A stretch of 8,071 nucleotides of DNA. Origin: Acidobacteriaceae bacterium (GTDB lineage Bacteria; Acidobacteriota; Terriglobia; Terriglobales; Acidobacteriaceae). The position numbers were made by a program, and so were the translations under genes. The notes beneath the pieces are model-generated. The model worked only from the letters and a program-made list of their open reading frames with translations. It made no database searches and was not told the origin of the DNA. The stretch covers positions 1 through 8,071 of the forward strand of contig JASHTU010000238.1 in NCBI GenBank assembly GCA_030040395.1, read 5' to 3'. How positions within the stretch are numbered: position 1 is the first letter of the stretch; each line of letters opens with the position of its first letter. Below are positions 1-6,706 of this stretch, piece after piece.

Positions 1-1033
1 TGGTGAAGCACTCTTCCAGACCTTCGAGCAAGCTGGCTGCCGCCTGGGGATACTTCTGATCCAACCATGCGGCCATTTTCTTGATGCGCGCGATGCCTTT
101 GTCGGCGTCCAGTTTCCAGGCTGCACGCAGCAGGCTTTTGGCCTGCGGCTTATCGTCCTTGGGCAGATAGTCGAGCACGTTGCGCAGCTTGTGAGCGCGG
201 CAGCGCTGCACCGACTGTTCCGTGCCGAAGACAGCGTTGATGGCGGCACGAAGCGCTTGCGAGCCGTCGATAACGAACAACATCTTGCGCCCGGGATCGA
301 CACCGCGCGCGACGATGTTTTCGAGCAGTTCGGTCACCACCGTCGCGTTTTCCGTGGCGCCTTCGCGGATGCCCAGCACGTGCTTGCGGCCCTCGATATC
401 CACGCCCACCGCGCCGATCATCGTGTAGTCGCCGAAGTTGAGCCCGTCGATATAGATCACCAACAGCTTGAGGCTGTCGAACCGCCGCGAGAGCAGCACC
501 TCTACTTCTGCCTCCGAGGCCTCGATCGCCGCCCGGCTCACTGCCGAGCGCGACACGCCCGCGGTCTCGGCCATCTCGGGGATGACCTGCTTGTAGTTGC
601 GCGTGGAAACCCCATGCATCAAGATATCGAGCAGCCGCTCGCCCATCCGTGTCGGGGTTTGCATGGCGGCGTAGGCCGGAACCTCGACCTCCTGGCTGCG
701 CGGCCCTTTCGTCCGCAAGCGCGGCCGAGCCACCTCCAGCTTGCGGTCGCTCAAAAACACCTGCCCGGCCTGGCGACCGTAGAACACCACGTCGCCTGCG
801 CGCCGCTTGCCCTGCTGCTGAGGGCCGCCTGCAGCATCGATCGCGGAAAGCTGCAACACAGCCTGAATGGCGGCTCGTCCGGTCATCTCGATTAGTTCAT
901 CGACGGCCAAGCGACTCTGCGCTATCAGATCGACCATGGGCAACAGCGCCTGCCCGTTGTTGACCAGGAAGCTGGCCAGCTCGTGTTCGTTGCTTTTCCC
1001 TTGCTTGCCAATGGTGTGGTAGCTTTTCTTCAC
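1..1033 (-). CDS. IS256-family (mutator-type) transposase, 3' end cut by window edge
   Basis: This is a DDE transposase that moves its own insertion sequence. The frame is open from a GTG at 1033 to the left edge, giving 344 residues with no stop, so the C-terminus lies outside the window. An AAGGAG ribosome binding site 7 nt upstream fixes the GTG start; the protein begins MKKSYHTIGKQGK. Family hallmarks are visible. The segment GVSTRNYKQVIPEMAE (about 141-156) is followed by a helix-turn-helix-like SRSAVSRAA stretch. The first catalytic Asp lies in YIDGLNF (D196) and the second in FVIDGSQAL (D256). The QRCRAHKLRNVL block (C278, H281) is typical of the Transposase_mut family. The third catalytic acid (Glu) is expected about 110 residues after D256, beyond the edge, so activity cannot be judged. 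No frameshift or stop interrupts the visible part. The gene is transcribed in the same direction as the tamB operon, so read-through from it could enter. Confidence 0.93.
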   Translation of the reverse strand, partial: MKKSYHTIGKQGKSNEHELASFLVNNGQALLPMVDLIAQSRLAVDELIEMTGRAAIQAVLQLSAIDAAGGPQQQGKRRAGDVVFYGRQAGQVFLSDRKLEVARPRLRTKGPRSQEVEVPAYAAMQTPTRMGERLLDILMHGVSTRNYKQVIPEMAETAGVSRSAVSRAAIEASEAEVEVLLSRRFDSLKLLVIYIDGLNFGDYTMIGAVGVDIEGRKHVLGIREGATENATVVTELLENIVARGVDPGRKMLFVIDGSQALRAAINAVFGTEQSVQRCRAHKLRNVLDYLPKDDKPQAKSLLRAAWKLDADKGIARIKKMAAWLDQKYPQAAASLLEGLEECFT

Positions 1034-1093
1034 GGCGGTTCTCCTTGAAAAAGGTTGAGCAACCCGATTCTCGCAGAACCGGGTCGAACCGCC
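1034..1093 (-). promoter_or_regulatory. Candidate start-sequestering RNA fold in the transposase leader
   Basis: On the transcript, GGCGGUUC (1093-1086) is exactly complementary to GAACCGCC (1041-1034), which is the last base of the ribosome binding site plus the whole spacer to the GTG. Between them lies a 12-bp hairpin (1086-1075 paired with 1071-1060, loop GCG), containing two G-U wobbles and no unpaired base. The 8-bp pairing cannot form fully together with the outer stem GUUGAGC/GCUCAAC, because their arms interleave. The leader therefore has two alternative folds. The pairings are directly visible. Control of translation is inferred by analogy with other insertion sequences in which incoming transcripts fold over the transposase start. 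Confidence 0.45.
1041..1046 (-). promoter_or_regulatory. Ribosome binding site of the transposase
   Basis: The minus strand reads AAGGAG, seven bases (AACCGCC) before GTG. This near-consensus site selects the GTG at 1033 as the start. The spacer is half of an inverted repeat with 1086-1093, which may hide the start codon region in a longer transcript. Confidence 0.75.
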
Positions 1094-1100
1094 GCTCAAC
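1047..1100 (-). terminator. Terminator-like hairpin plus U5 upstream of the transposase
   Basis: On the minus-strand transcript GTTGAGC (1100-1094) pairs with GCTCAAC (1060-1054), closing over the strong inner hairpin 1086-1060, and is followed by C-UUUUU-C (1053-1047). A GC-rich stem with a U tract resembles an intrinsic terminator, although five U residues is short. It sits between the IS end and the transposase start, so it could stop transcripts arriving from tamB. An 8-nt bulge (1093-1086) remains on the 5' arm, and base 1060 is shared by the two stems. Confidence 0.4.
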
Positions 1101-1253
1101 TTTCAACTACAGCCGGGACATCCTCTGGGGTGTGTGGCTTGGGTCACAAGCAGCGGGAGTGATTTCTGATTGGGCAGAACGAGTGAGCGACAAGAAAAAG
1201 ACTGAACTAAGAAAATCACACAACAACCAAGTTTGGACAAGAAAAAAGCTTGC

Positions 1254-1356
1254 GATCCTGGGCGGAGCAGATCGCGTTCTTTGCGACCTGCGGAGTCGAA
1301 GGATCTGCGGTGGCTCTTTTTCGTCTGCCCGACTCAAAACATCCAGGTCGAGCCAC
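1254..1356. repeat. Cluster of short inverted repeats, possible dispersed intergenic repeat
   Basis: Two 7-bp inverted repeats lie side by side: GCAGATC (1267-1273) with GATCTGC (1302-1308), and GTGGCTC (1310-1316) with GAGCCAC (1350-1356). A smaller TCGC/GCGA hairpin (1272-1275, 1283-1286) sits in the first loop. The minus strand contains GCAGATCCTTCGACTCCGC and, further on, CTCCGCCCAGGATCGC. This resembles the 'ccttcgactccgc...ctcaggatgac' type of scattered intergenic repeat that I recall from acidobacterial genomes. The resemblance is from memory. Only one copy is present here, so repeat status is unproven. Confidence 0.35.
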
Positions 1357-1393
1357 AATTGTCGCACTGCGCTTGCCTGACCGTTTCTTTTCT

Positions 1394-1407
1394 CGACAAG
1401 CTTGTCG
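1394..1407. repeat. Perfect 14-bp palindrome
   Basis: CGACAAGCTTGTCG reads identically on both strands. It lies just beyond the recognisable part of the cydB relic. It could be an operator-like site or chance. Nothing nearby shows that a regulator uses it. Confidence 0.3.
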
Positions 1408-1428
1408 CCGGCAATGAATTCCCGCCTC

Positions 1429-1528
1429 TAAGAGCCACAGCACGACCATCAGCGGCAAATAAAAGCCGCTGAACGCCGACGCAGAGAGCAGCGGAAACGC
1501 AAAATGCAAAGTTCCGCCCCGCCAACCA
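1429..1528 (-). pseudogene. cydB: Relic of cydB (cytochrome bd ubiquinol oxidase subunit II), about 33 codons
   Basis: The minus-strand frame in phase with an ATG at 1536 reads GGTLHFAFPLLSAS followed by AFSGFYLPLMVVLWLL. CydB proteins carry this block after the conserved WDGN-VWL segment near residue 60-90, with the AGG, AFSGFY and hydrophobic-helix pattern (E. coli CydB has AAFSGFYVAM at this place, from memory). Upstream, TGG-TTG-GCG-GGG (1528-1517) gives W-L-A-G in a different frame, one base out of step with the following GGT, so a small indel has broken the frame. Downstream the expected RG-x(3)-EF-R continuation is lost after TGG-CTC-TTA. No other part of cydB is recognisable, so this is a fragment and not a functional gene. 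It starts only about ten bases after the tamB stop. The match covers about 33 residues, so the call is good but not certain. Confidence 0.65.
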
Positions 1529-1537
1529 CCGCGCATC

Positions 1538-4500
1538 TCACCGGTAGCGCCGCGTCGCTTTGATCACCATCGAGAACACGCCCGCTTCGTCCCGCGCCAC
1601 CACCACCGATACATGCCCGTTCACCGCGATCTCCGCCTGCAGCAACTGCTGGCCGGTGGTGTTCACATCGGTTGCGTACGTCAGGGTAAGATTGCGCCCT
1701 AATTGCTCCTGCACCGTGATGCGCGAAGTGGAGTTGCCGAACGCCCCCAGATAGTCGGGATCGACTTTCACCGACCCCGCTCCAAATAACTTCTGCACCC
1801 TGCTGCTTACCGTGGCGTTCAGCGCTCCGCCGAGCAGCGCGTCGGTCGAGGGGTTCGAGAGCTCCCGCTCCTGCTGCTGCGTGTACAGCCGCTCTTGGTC
1901 CTCGGTGTGCCCCAGCGCCAGCAGCGAAACCACGTCGGCTTCAGGCAGCGGCGGATCGCTGCGATACGTCACCGACATCTTCCCGAGCGATCCGTGCAAA
2001 CCCAGCGTAATGTCGTAGTCCTCCACGTGCGCGGTTGCGGTCAGATCGATCATCGGTTCGATGCGCACCGGATTCGTAAATGTAATCTGCCCGCGCTGCA
2101 GCTCGTAGTGCGTTCCGGCGATGATCGCGTTCCCCTCGAGGATCGACACCTGGCCGAGAATCGACGGCGAGGCCAGCGTGCCGCGCACGTGCAGGTCCAC
2201 ATCTCCGGCCAGCTTGGCGAATGCGTTCTGGAAATTCAACTGCGGCGACGAGACCAGGTGCACGTCCAGCCTCACGTGGTTCGAGGGCGCGTCCGGAGCC
2301 GCCAGCGACTGCCCTGAGGTATTGGTTTGCGCGGCAAGCGAAGCAAGATCGAGGTCGGGGCTGGCCGTAAATCGCGTAATCAGCACATTGCCGCTCAGCA
2401 GCAGGTTGGTCTCCGCGCCTTCCAGGCGCAGGCTCGCGTCGGCCAGCGAGCTGATCCCCTGCGGGTAGCGGATGCGCACGCCCTTGCCCGTCACCGTAAG
2501 GTCAGCGTATAGGCCATGCTGGTAAGCCAGAAATCCGCCCACGCTCAGCAGGCCTCCGCCGGTCATGGCCGTCAGGCTGCGCACCTCCAGCCGGTTCTGG
2601 TTGAATTCCAGCGTTCCGTGCAACTGGCTCAGCCCGTTGGGCAGGTCTTCGAGCGAAAGCGACCCGTTTTCAACGTCGATGCGCCCGCGCAGTCCGGGAT
2701 CCCGCACCGGCCCGTGCGCTTCCACCTGAAAGGTGGTCAGTCCACTCGCCGTCAGGTCTGGATCGAGCGTCTCAGCCAGCTTCAGATTGATCGAGCCCCT
2801 GGCCGCAAAATCGAGCCGTCGCGCGCCCGTCAGCGCCAACCGTCCCTGCGCCTGCAGATCGGTGTTTTCCCCCGTCACGTGCATCGGATCGAGAGAAATC
2901 GTCGCACCCGCGAGGGTGGCGTGCGCGCCGCCCTGGCTCGCCAAATGCACGCCCTCCACCGTCACCGCCAGTTCCTCCAGGCGAGCTTCGCCATGCAGCT
3001 GTTCGGGGTACGCCAGCGGTCCGCTCACCGTCACCGTGCCGGCCAGCGCCGACTGCCCGCTCACCGATTCAATGTGCGCCATCTTGAACAGAGCGCCAAT
3101 ATCGAACTCGGAAAAATCCAGTCTGTTTTGCGTGGCGTAGTCGCCGCTCAGCGCGGTCTCGCCGTGCAGCGTAAGCGCCGCCCCCTCCAGGCGTGTGGTC
3201 AGGTCGTAATCCAGCCCCCGTCCCACCGTGTGCGCTGCAACTTCCACCTGCCCCAGCGGCTCGCCGCCCAGGGTCAGCGTACTCAGCTCCGCATGAGCGT
3301 CAAGATGGGGATTGTCCAGCGTCCCGGAACCCGAAACCGAGAGCGTCAACGTGCCCGCCGCCCATTGATGGCGCTGCACCCATCCCATCTGCGCCAGCCG
3401 CATTCCCGTTCCCTGCGCGCTGGCTTGGAAACGCCGCGAGGCGAACTCATAGCTGCCCGCGCCGGTCACGCTCCCGCCCGCGGTGCTCAGGTTCACTGCG
3501 GTCAAATGCAGCGCCCCATTGGCCAGCGTTCCCTGCGCCCGCGCGTGCGTCACCGGCTCACCATACAAGCTGCCGCCGTCCAGCTCCACCCAGCCCGACC
3601 CCGAAGGCGCGCGCAACGGCCCGTCAGCGTGAATCTGCGCCTCCAGCATGCCCGTCGCTGGCAGTTTGTCGCGGAAAAACGGCTGCAACGCGCCCACCCC
3701 GAGCTTCGTGGCCTGCACGGTCGCGTGAAGCATGGAATTGCCGTTGAAATCCAGATCGTCCGCCACCGGCGCTTTCGCCCTCCGCCCTGCCACCGGCTCG
3801 GCAGGTGCAGTCTCGGGCGAGTCAGCCGCTGCGTCCAGCGTGCCGCTCACGGCCAGCTTGGCGTTTCCGCGCTCCAGCAGCCCATGCTCGATCGCGATCC
3901 GCGCCGGCGAGTAGCTGCCGCTGGCCTGGGCCAAATCGAGAGCGATCAGGCGCGGCTGGCCCGATCCCGCCACCGGCATCTCCAGCGTCGCTTGCGTGGC
4001 CTGCAATCTTCCGGCAAGATGCGGCCGCACCAGCGATCCCATCCACTCCCCATGAAAATCCGCCTCCCCGCTCATCTTCACCGGAATCGCCGCAATCCCA
4101 ACCTTCCCGTCCCGCTTCAACCCCAGTTCGCGCAGCACTGTGTCGAAATCTTCCAGGTTCCTCGAGTGAAAATCCACCGCCAGCGAAGTGGGCCCCGTGA
4201 GCGGATACGCGCCCAGCGTACCCGTAGCCCCCAATTGGCTGTTGGGCGTCTCGATTTCCAGCTTGCGCACCTGAACCGAGCCGTCGCGTTGCGTGTAGCT
4301 TGCGTCCACAACTCCGCGCGTAGGTGCTTCCCCCGCCGGCGATGCGGCCGACGGGCTTAATCCCAGCGTCGCGCTCACCGCCACCGTGTTTTCGTCGCCT
4401 TTCACCCAGGTGGCCGTCGCCGCGCCGTCGATCCGCGCGTCTATCCCCAAACGTTGGTAGGGCGGCTCGCTCACGATGTCGAGAATGGTGTCGAGGGTCA

Positions 4501-5818
4501 CGCCTTTCAATTCCGCCGTCACCTTGCCGTCCACGGGAATCGTCGTATCTGCGGCGTGGGCCAGGGACGCGATGCGCCCGGAGGGCGTATGCCCAACCGT
4601 AGACACGGGTTCAAGCCGCGCCGCGCCTTTGAGCGGCGGCAGCCAGTGTGTCAGCGCAATCGAGCCTTCGATGCCGCCGCCCTGGCGAAGCCGCGCCACG
4701 ATTTGCGTAATCATCAGTTCCGTAGGATCGGCGTGGACCCGCGCGTCGAGATCGATGTGCCGCGCTGTCACGCCCGTGCCCACATACGCGCCGTCGTCCA
4801 CGTGCACTCCACCATCCACGCGAAACTGGCCGGCCTGGCCTGCGGCGGCAAGATCAACTGCTGCAGTCCCCTCTGGAGCGTACGGATAACCGGTCACCGG
4901 CTCGAGAAGGCGCATGTCAAGCTCGCCGCTCGCCGCGGCCTGCCAGTGAGGATGCGTAAAGTCCTCGAGCGCGCCCGAGATTTCAAGCGAGTGGCTCTTG
5001 CCGCCGCTGCCTGCGGTCAATCGCAAGGTGCGCAAATAAACCGCGGTGCGCGTTAGGTCCAGCGTGGCCGTCATCCGGCCCTCCACCGGTGGCGGCGCGT
5101 GCGCCAACCCGCGCGTCAGTTCCAGATCCGTCGCCCCGGCTTCGATGCGGAAGCTCTCCGCGCCGCCCGCCGCCAGTGGAACATAGCTCATGCGCAGCGA
5201 GACTTGGTCGGCCGCGAGATCGAGTGGCGCAAAGCGATCCTGATAATCGAACGCCGCCGCGCGGTCTTCGTAGTCCACAATCCCACCGGCAATGGTCACA
5301 TGGCCGGCCTGGAGATCGAACAGGCGGTCCAGCGCCGGTTTGTTCGTCCGCCGCCGGCGCGGACGCGGCTGGTTCGTCGAGCCGTCGGGATACACAATCA
5401 GGTGCAGCGCCGGCCGGTCGATCTCCAGGTCCGAAAGCAGAATCTGCGGACTCAAAAAACCCAGAATGCTCAACCGCGCCCGCAGGCGGCCGATGCGCGC
5501 GTAGGGCGCTTCGCCCGCCGCCTCGCGCCCATGAATCACCAGACCACCCGCGTCCGCTTCGAGTTCGAGCAACCGCCAGTGGAACGACACAATCTCCACC
5601 CGGCCGCCCGTCAGCCGTTCCAGCGATGCGGCGAGCCGCTTGCGCACCGTGTTTTGGAACCTCGCCGAGCTCGCATAGAAATAGCCGGCAATCGCCGCCA
5701 TAATCGCCAAAACCACCATGCCGGCGATCGAGAGAGGGAGGTGGCGCAGAAAAAACCGCCTTAACCTCCGCCGCCACCGATGTCCTCGTCCCCCGGGGGT
5801 CTTGGGCCGCTCGCTCAT
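1538..5818 (-). CDS. tamB: TamB-family translocation and assembly module protein (DUF490, AsmA-like)
   Basis: This large inner-membrane-anchored periplasmic protein works with an Omp85 partner in outer-membrane protein insertion; related AsmA-like proteins conduct phospholipid between membranes. It has 1426 residues, somewhat longer than E. coli TamB (about 1259). The start chosen is ATG at 5818: it overlaps the previous stop as ATGA and has GGGAGG six bases upstream. A further upstream ATG (5932) would overlap the previous gene by 118 nt and add a low-complexity Gly/Arg leader. The N-terminus is a basic cytoplasmic tail (RWRRRLRRFFLR), then one membrane segment (about 27-49). An AsmA-like start follows (LERLTGGRVEI, 66-76). 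The long middle is repetitive beta-strand sequence typical of the hydrophobic groove. A Pro/Ala-rich linker lies near 661-690. The C-terminal DUF490 domain (about 1205-1426) contains PPLPEADVVSLLALG, SSRVQKLFG, and ends ARDEAGVFSMVIKATRRYR. The frame is intact. Confidence 0.93.
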   Translation of the reverse strand: MSERPKTPGGRGHRWRRRLRRFFLRHLPLSIAGMVVLAIMAAIAGYFYASSARFQNTVRKRLAASLERLTGGRVEIVSFHWRLLELEADAGGLVIHGREAAGEAPYARIGRLRARLSILGFLSPQILLSDLEIDRPALHLIVYPDGSTNQPRPRRRRTNKPALDRLFDLQAGHVTIAGGIVDYEDRAAAFDYQDRFAPLDLAADQVSLRMSYVPLAAGGAESFRIEAGATDLELTRGLAHAPPPVEGRMTATLDLTRTAVYLRTLRLTAGSGGKSHSLEISGALEDFTHPHWQAAASGELDMRLLEPVTGYPYAPEGTAAVDLAAAGQAGQFRVDGGVHVDDGAYVGTGVTARHIDLDARVHADPTELMITQIVARLRQGGGIEGSIALTHWLPPLKGAARLEPVSTVGHTPSGRIASLAHAADTTIPVDGKVTAELKGVTLDTILDIVSEPPYQRLGIDARIDGAATATWVKGDENTVAVSATLGLSPSAASPAGEAPTRGVVDASYTQRDGSVQVRKLEIETPNSQLGATGTLGAYPLTGPTSLAVDFHSRNLEDFDTVLRELGLKRDGKVGIAAIPVKMSGEADFHGEWMGSLVRPHLAGRLQATQATLEMPVAGSGQPRLIALDLAQASGSYSPARIAIEHGLLERGNAKLAVSGTLDAAADSPETAPAEPVAGRRAKAPVADDLDFNGNSMLHATVQATKLGVGALQPFFRDKLPATGMLEAQIHADGPLRAPSGSGWVELDGGSLYGEPVTHARAQGTLANGALHLTAVNLSTAGGSVTGAGSYEFASRRFQASAQGTGMRLAQMGWVQRHQWAAGTLTLSVSGSGTLDNPHLDAHAELSTLTLGGEPLGQVEVAAHTVGRGLDYDLTTRLEGAALTLHGETALSGDYATQNRLDFSEFDIGALFKMAHIESVSGQSALAGTVTVSGPLAYPEQLHGEARLEELAVTVEGVHLASQGGAHATLAGATISLDPMHVTGENTDLQAQGRLALTGARRLDFAARGSINLKLAETLDPDLTASGLTTFQVEAHGPVRDPGLRGRIDVENGSLSLEDLPNGLSQLHGTLEFNQNRLEVRSLTAMTGGGLLSVGGFLAYQHGLYADLTVTGKGVRIRYPQGISSLADASLRLEGAETNLLLSGNVLITRFTASPDLDLASLAAQTNTSGQSLAAPDAPSNHVRLDVHLVSSPQLNFQNAFAKLAGDVDLHVRGTLASPSILGQVSILEGNAIIAGTHYELQRGQITFTNPVRIEPMIDLTATAHVEDYDITLGLHGSLGKMSVTYRSDPPLPEADVVSLLALGHTEDQERLYTQQQERELSNPSTDALLGGALNATVSSRVQKLFGAGSVKVDPDYLGAFGNSTSRITVQEQLGRNLTLTYATDVNTTGQQLLQAEIAVNGHVSVVVARDEAGVFSMVIKATRRYR

Positions 5819-6669
5819 GGCCGGCCTCCCGGAACCCCGCTTCGGCTTTCGCGCGCGGTCTGGTTTGCCGCCGCCTTCAGCGCCGGGTCCAGAATCTCCA
5901 CGTCGCCCTGCTCGCGCAAATTGTCCAACCACTGATCGAAGAGAATGTTCACCTGCTGCTCCAACAGGATCTCCTCGATCCGCGGAGCCACCTCTCTGAG
6001 CGGGGGCGCGGCTTCGCCCGCCGCGTACTGGGGCAGAAGCGTGTCCCGGTAGTAGGTTTCAATCTGCGGCTGCGTTATGCGGATGCCCGGCCGGAAGCGC
6101 TGCTCGATGAAGCGCAAAATCTCCATCCGGTTATGGAGATACGCCTCTACGTGCTGCTGCGTCAGTCCGTACTTCGACAGGAACGCCTCCCATCCCGCCT
6201 GCGCTGCACAGTTTGCGCGCACGCACGCGGGAAGCTGGCTGCGTATCTCCTTAAGCCGGGCGTCCACCTCCGCCCGCGACGGCCCGGCCGCCTCCGCATC
6301 TTCCTGGCGAATCTGCTGCTCGATCAGCGTGCGGCTGATCAGCCGGTCCAGAGCCTCGCGGCGCGTCAGCGCACCCTGCCCCGCAACGTTTGGCTCCAAA
6401 ACCGACAGCCGGATTTCGTCGTCCAAATCGCTGGCCAGGATGAGCCGCTTGTTCACCACCGCCACCGCTTCGTCCAGAACCACCGGCGCAGCGGAGGCAG
6501 CAGCCGGCTGCGCCGCCTCCTTTTGCGCAAAGCCAGGCAGAGCCGCCGCTGCCGCCAGGCATATCGCGAAAAACAAGCCAAGCCCCTGCCACCCAGGCCC
6601 GCGCAAATCAAATTGGGGCCCAGATCTTCGCCGGCTGTCAGCCCTCCGCATTGAAAATTCTCGCTTCAC
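5815..6669 (-). CDS. Secreted SurA-N-domain chaperone without a parvulin domain
   Basis: This is a predicted periplasmic chaperone of the SurA/PpiD/PrsA type, 284 residues from GTG at 6669. A basic stretch precedes a hydrophobic segment (about 30-46), with likely signal cleavage near GFAQ (46-49). An Ala-rich linker leads into DEAVAVVNKRLILASDLDDEIRL (66-88), the typical first strand and helix of the SurA N-terminal domain, followed by RREALDRLISRTLIEQQI (103-120). ITQPQIETYYRDTLLPQY (198-215) is where a parvulin domain normally begins. Here the protein passes straight to REVAPRIEEILLEQQ and WLDNLREQGDVEIL (247-260), the usual segment after that domain. The isomerase module is therefore absent and the role is probably client binding. 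C149 and C154 (CVRANC) could form a disulfide. It lies between an Omp85 protein and TamB and overlaps tamB by 4 nt. The start could instead be the ATG at 6651, because the ribosome binding site before the GTG (GAGGGA) is unusually close. Confidence 0.85.
   Translation of the reverse strand: MKREFSMRRADSRRRSGPQFDLRGPGWQGLGLFFAICLAAAAALPGFAQKEAAQPAAASAAPVVLDEAVAVVNKRLILASDLDDEIRLSVLEPNVAGQGALTRREALDRLISRTLIEQQIRQEDAEAAGPSRAEVDARLKEIRSQLPACVRANCAAQAGWEAFLSKYGLTQQHVEAYLHNRMEILRFIEQRFRPGIRITQPQIETYYRDTLLPQYAAGEAAPPLREVAPRIEEILLEQQVNILFDQWLDNLREQGDVEILDPALKAAANQTARESRSGVPGGRP
5825..5830 (-). promoter_or_regulatory. Ribosome binding site of tamB
   Basis: The minus strand reads GGGAGG, six bases before ATG at 5818, inside the last codons of the upstream gene. 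Together with the ATGA overlap it supports translational coupling and selects this start over the upstream ATG at 5932. Confidence 0.7.
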
Positions 6670-6671
6670 CA

Positions 6672-6703
6672 GTCCCTCAGTCCCTTGGTCCCTTGGTCCC
6701 TAG
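6672..6703. repeat. Four tandem octamers filling the omp85-chaperone gap
   Basis: The plus strand reads GTCCCTCA, GTCCCTTG, GTCCCTTG, GTCCCTAG in exact 8-base register. On the coding (minus) strand each unit carries AGGGAC, a weak ribosome-binding-like purine run. The array occupies nearly all of the 37 nt between the omp85 stop (6707) and the chaperone GTG (6669). The copy nearest the GTG supplies the likely ribosome binding site (GAGGGACTG-GTG). Arrays like this can change copy number by slippage. No variant copy is available here. Confidence 0.75.
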
Positions 6704-6706
6704 TCC

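Larger units (their letters stand above)
1..1126 (-). mobile_element. IS256-family insertion sequence, partial; right-hand boundary approximate
   Basis: The transposase gene plus its leader mark one end of an insertion sequence. The other end is outside the window, so terminal inverted repeats and target duplications cannot be compared. The boundary near 1126 is a guess. Reading the minus strand, the stretch GAGGATGTCCCGGCTGTAG (about 1126-1108), ending about 75 nt before the transposase start, sits where an IS256-family terminal repeat would be expected. Farther out, base composition shifts to a more AT-rich stretch. The element lies in the gap after tamB and interrupts no visible intact gene. 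Confidence 0.5.
1101..1428. other. Non-coding gap between the IS leader and the cydB relic
   Basis: I see no supported gene here. Short open frames exist on both strands, but none has a ribosome binding site or a recognisable product. The part about 1180-1250 is rich in A and poor in G+C compared with the surrounding genes. The part 1254-1356 contains several short inverted repeats (listed separately). No convincing -35/-10 pair for the transposase could be picked out on the minus strand. Confidence 0.6.

Noticed and set aside
191..895. A 234-codon plus-strand frame opposite the transposase
   Set aside because: The opposite strand encodes an uninterrupted IS256-family transposase with catalytic motifs; this frame is a composition artefact.
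1107..1367. Short minus-strand frame in the intergenic gap
   Set aside because: It has no ribosome binding site, starts with GTG inside relic DNA, crosses the palindrome-rich stretch and the probable IS end, and has no recognisable motif.
1449..1472. Perfect 8-bp hairpin (TCAGCGGC/GCCGCTGA, loop AAATAAAA) as a tamB terminator
   Set aside because: It lies within the cydB relic, where the bases encode the FSGFYLPLM block, and no U tract follows on the minus strand. Chance pairing of codons is more likely.
1216..1536. A 106-codon minus-strand frame read as a new small membrane protein
   Set aside because: Only its first third is hydrophobic, and that part matches CydB. The remainder runs through repeat-like non-coding sequence, and no ribosome binding site precedes its ATG.
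2516..4360. A 614-codon open frame on the plus strand opposite tamB
   Set aside because: It is antisense to a confident TamB coding sequence, is rich in Arg, His, Gln and Pro, and shows no domain. Long antisense frames are expected from GC-rich codon use.
5815..5932. N-terminal extension of TamB from the ATG at 5932
   Set aside because: The extra 38 residues are Gly/Arg-rich and overlap the chaperone C-terminus. The ATG at 5818 has a GGGAGG site and an ATGA overlap.
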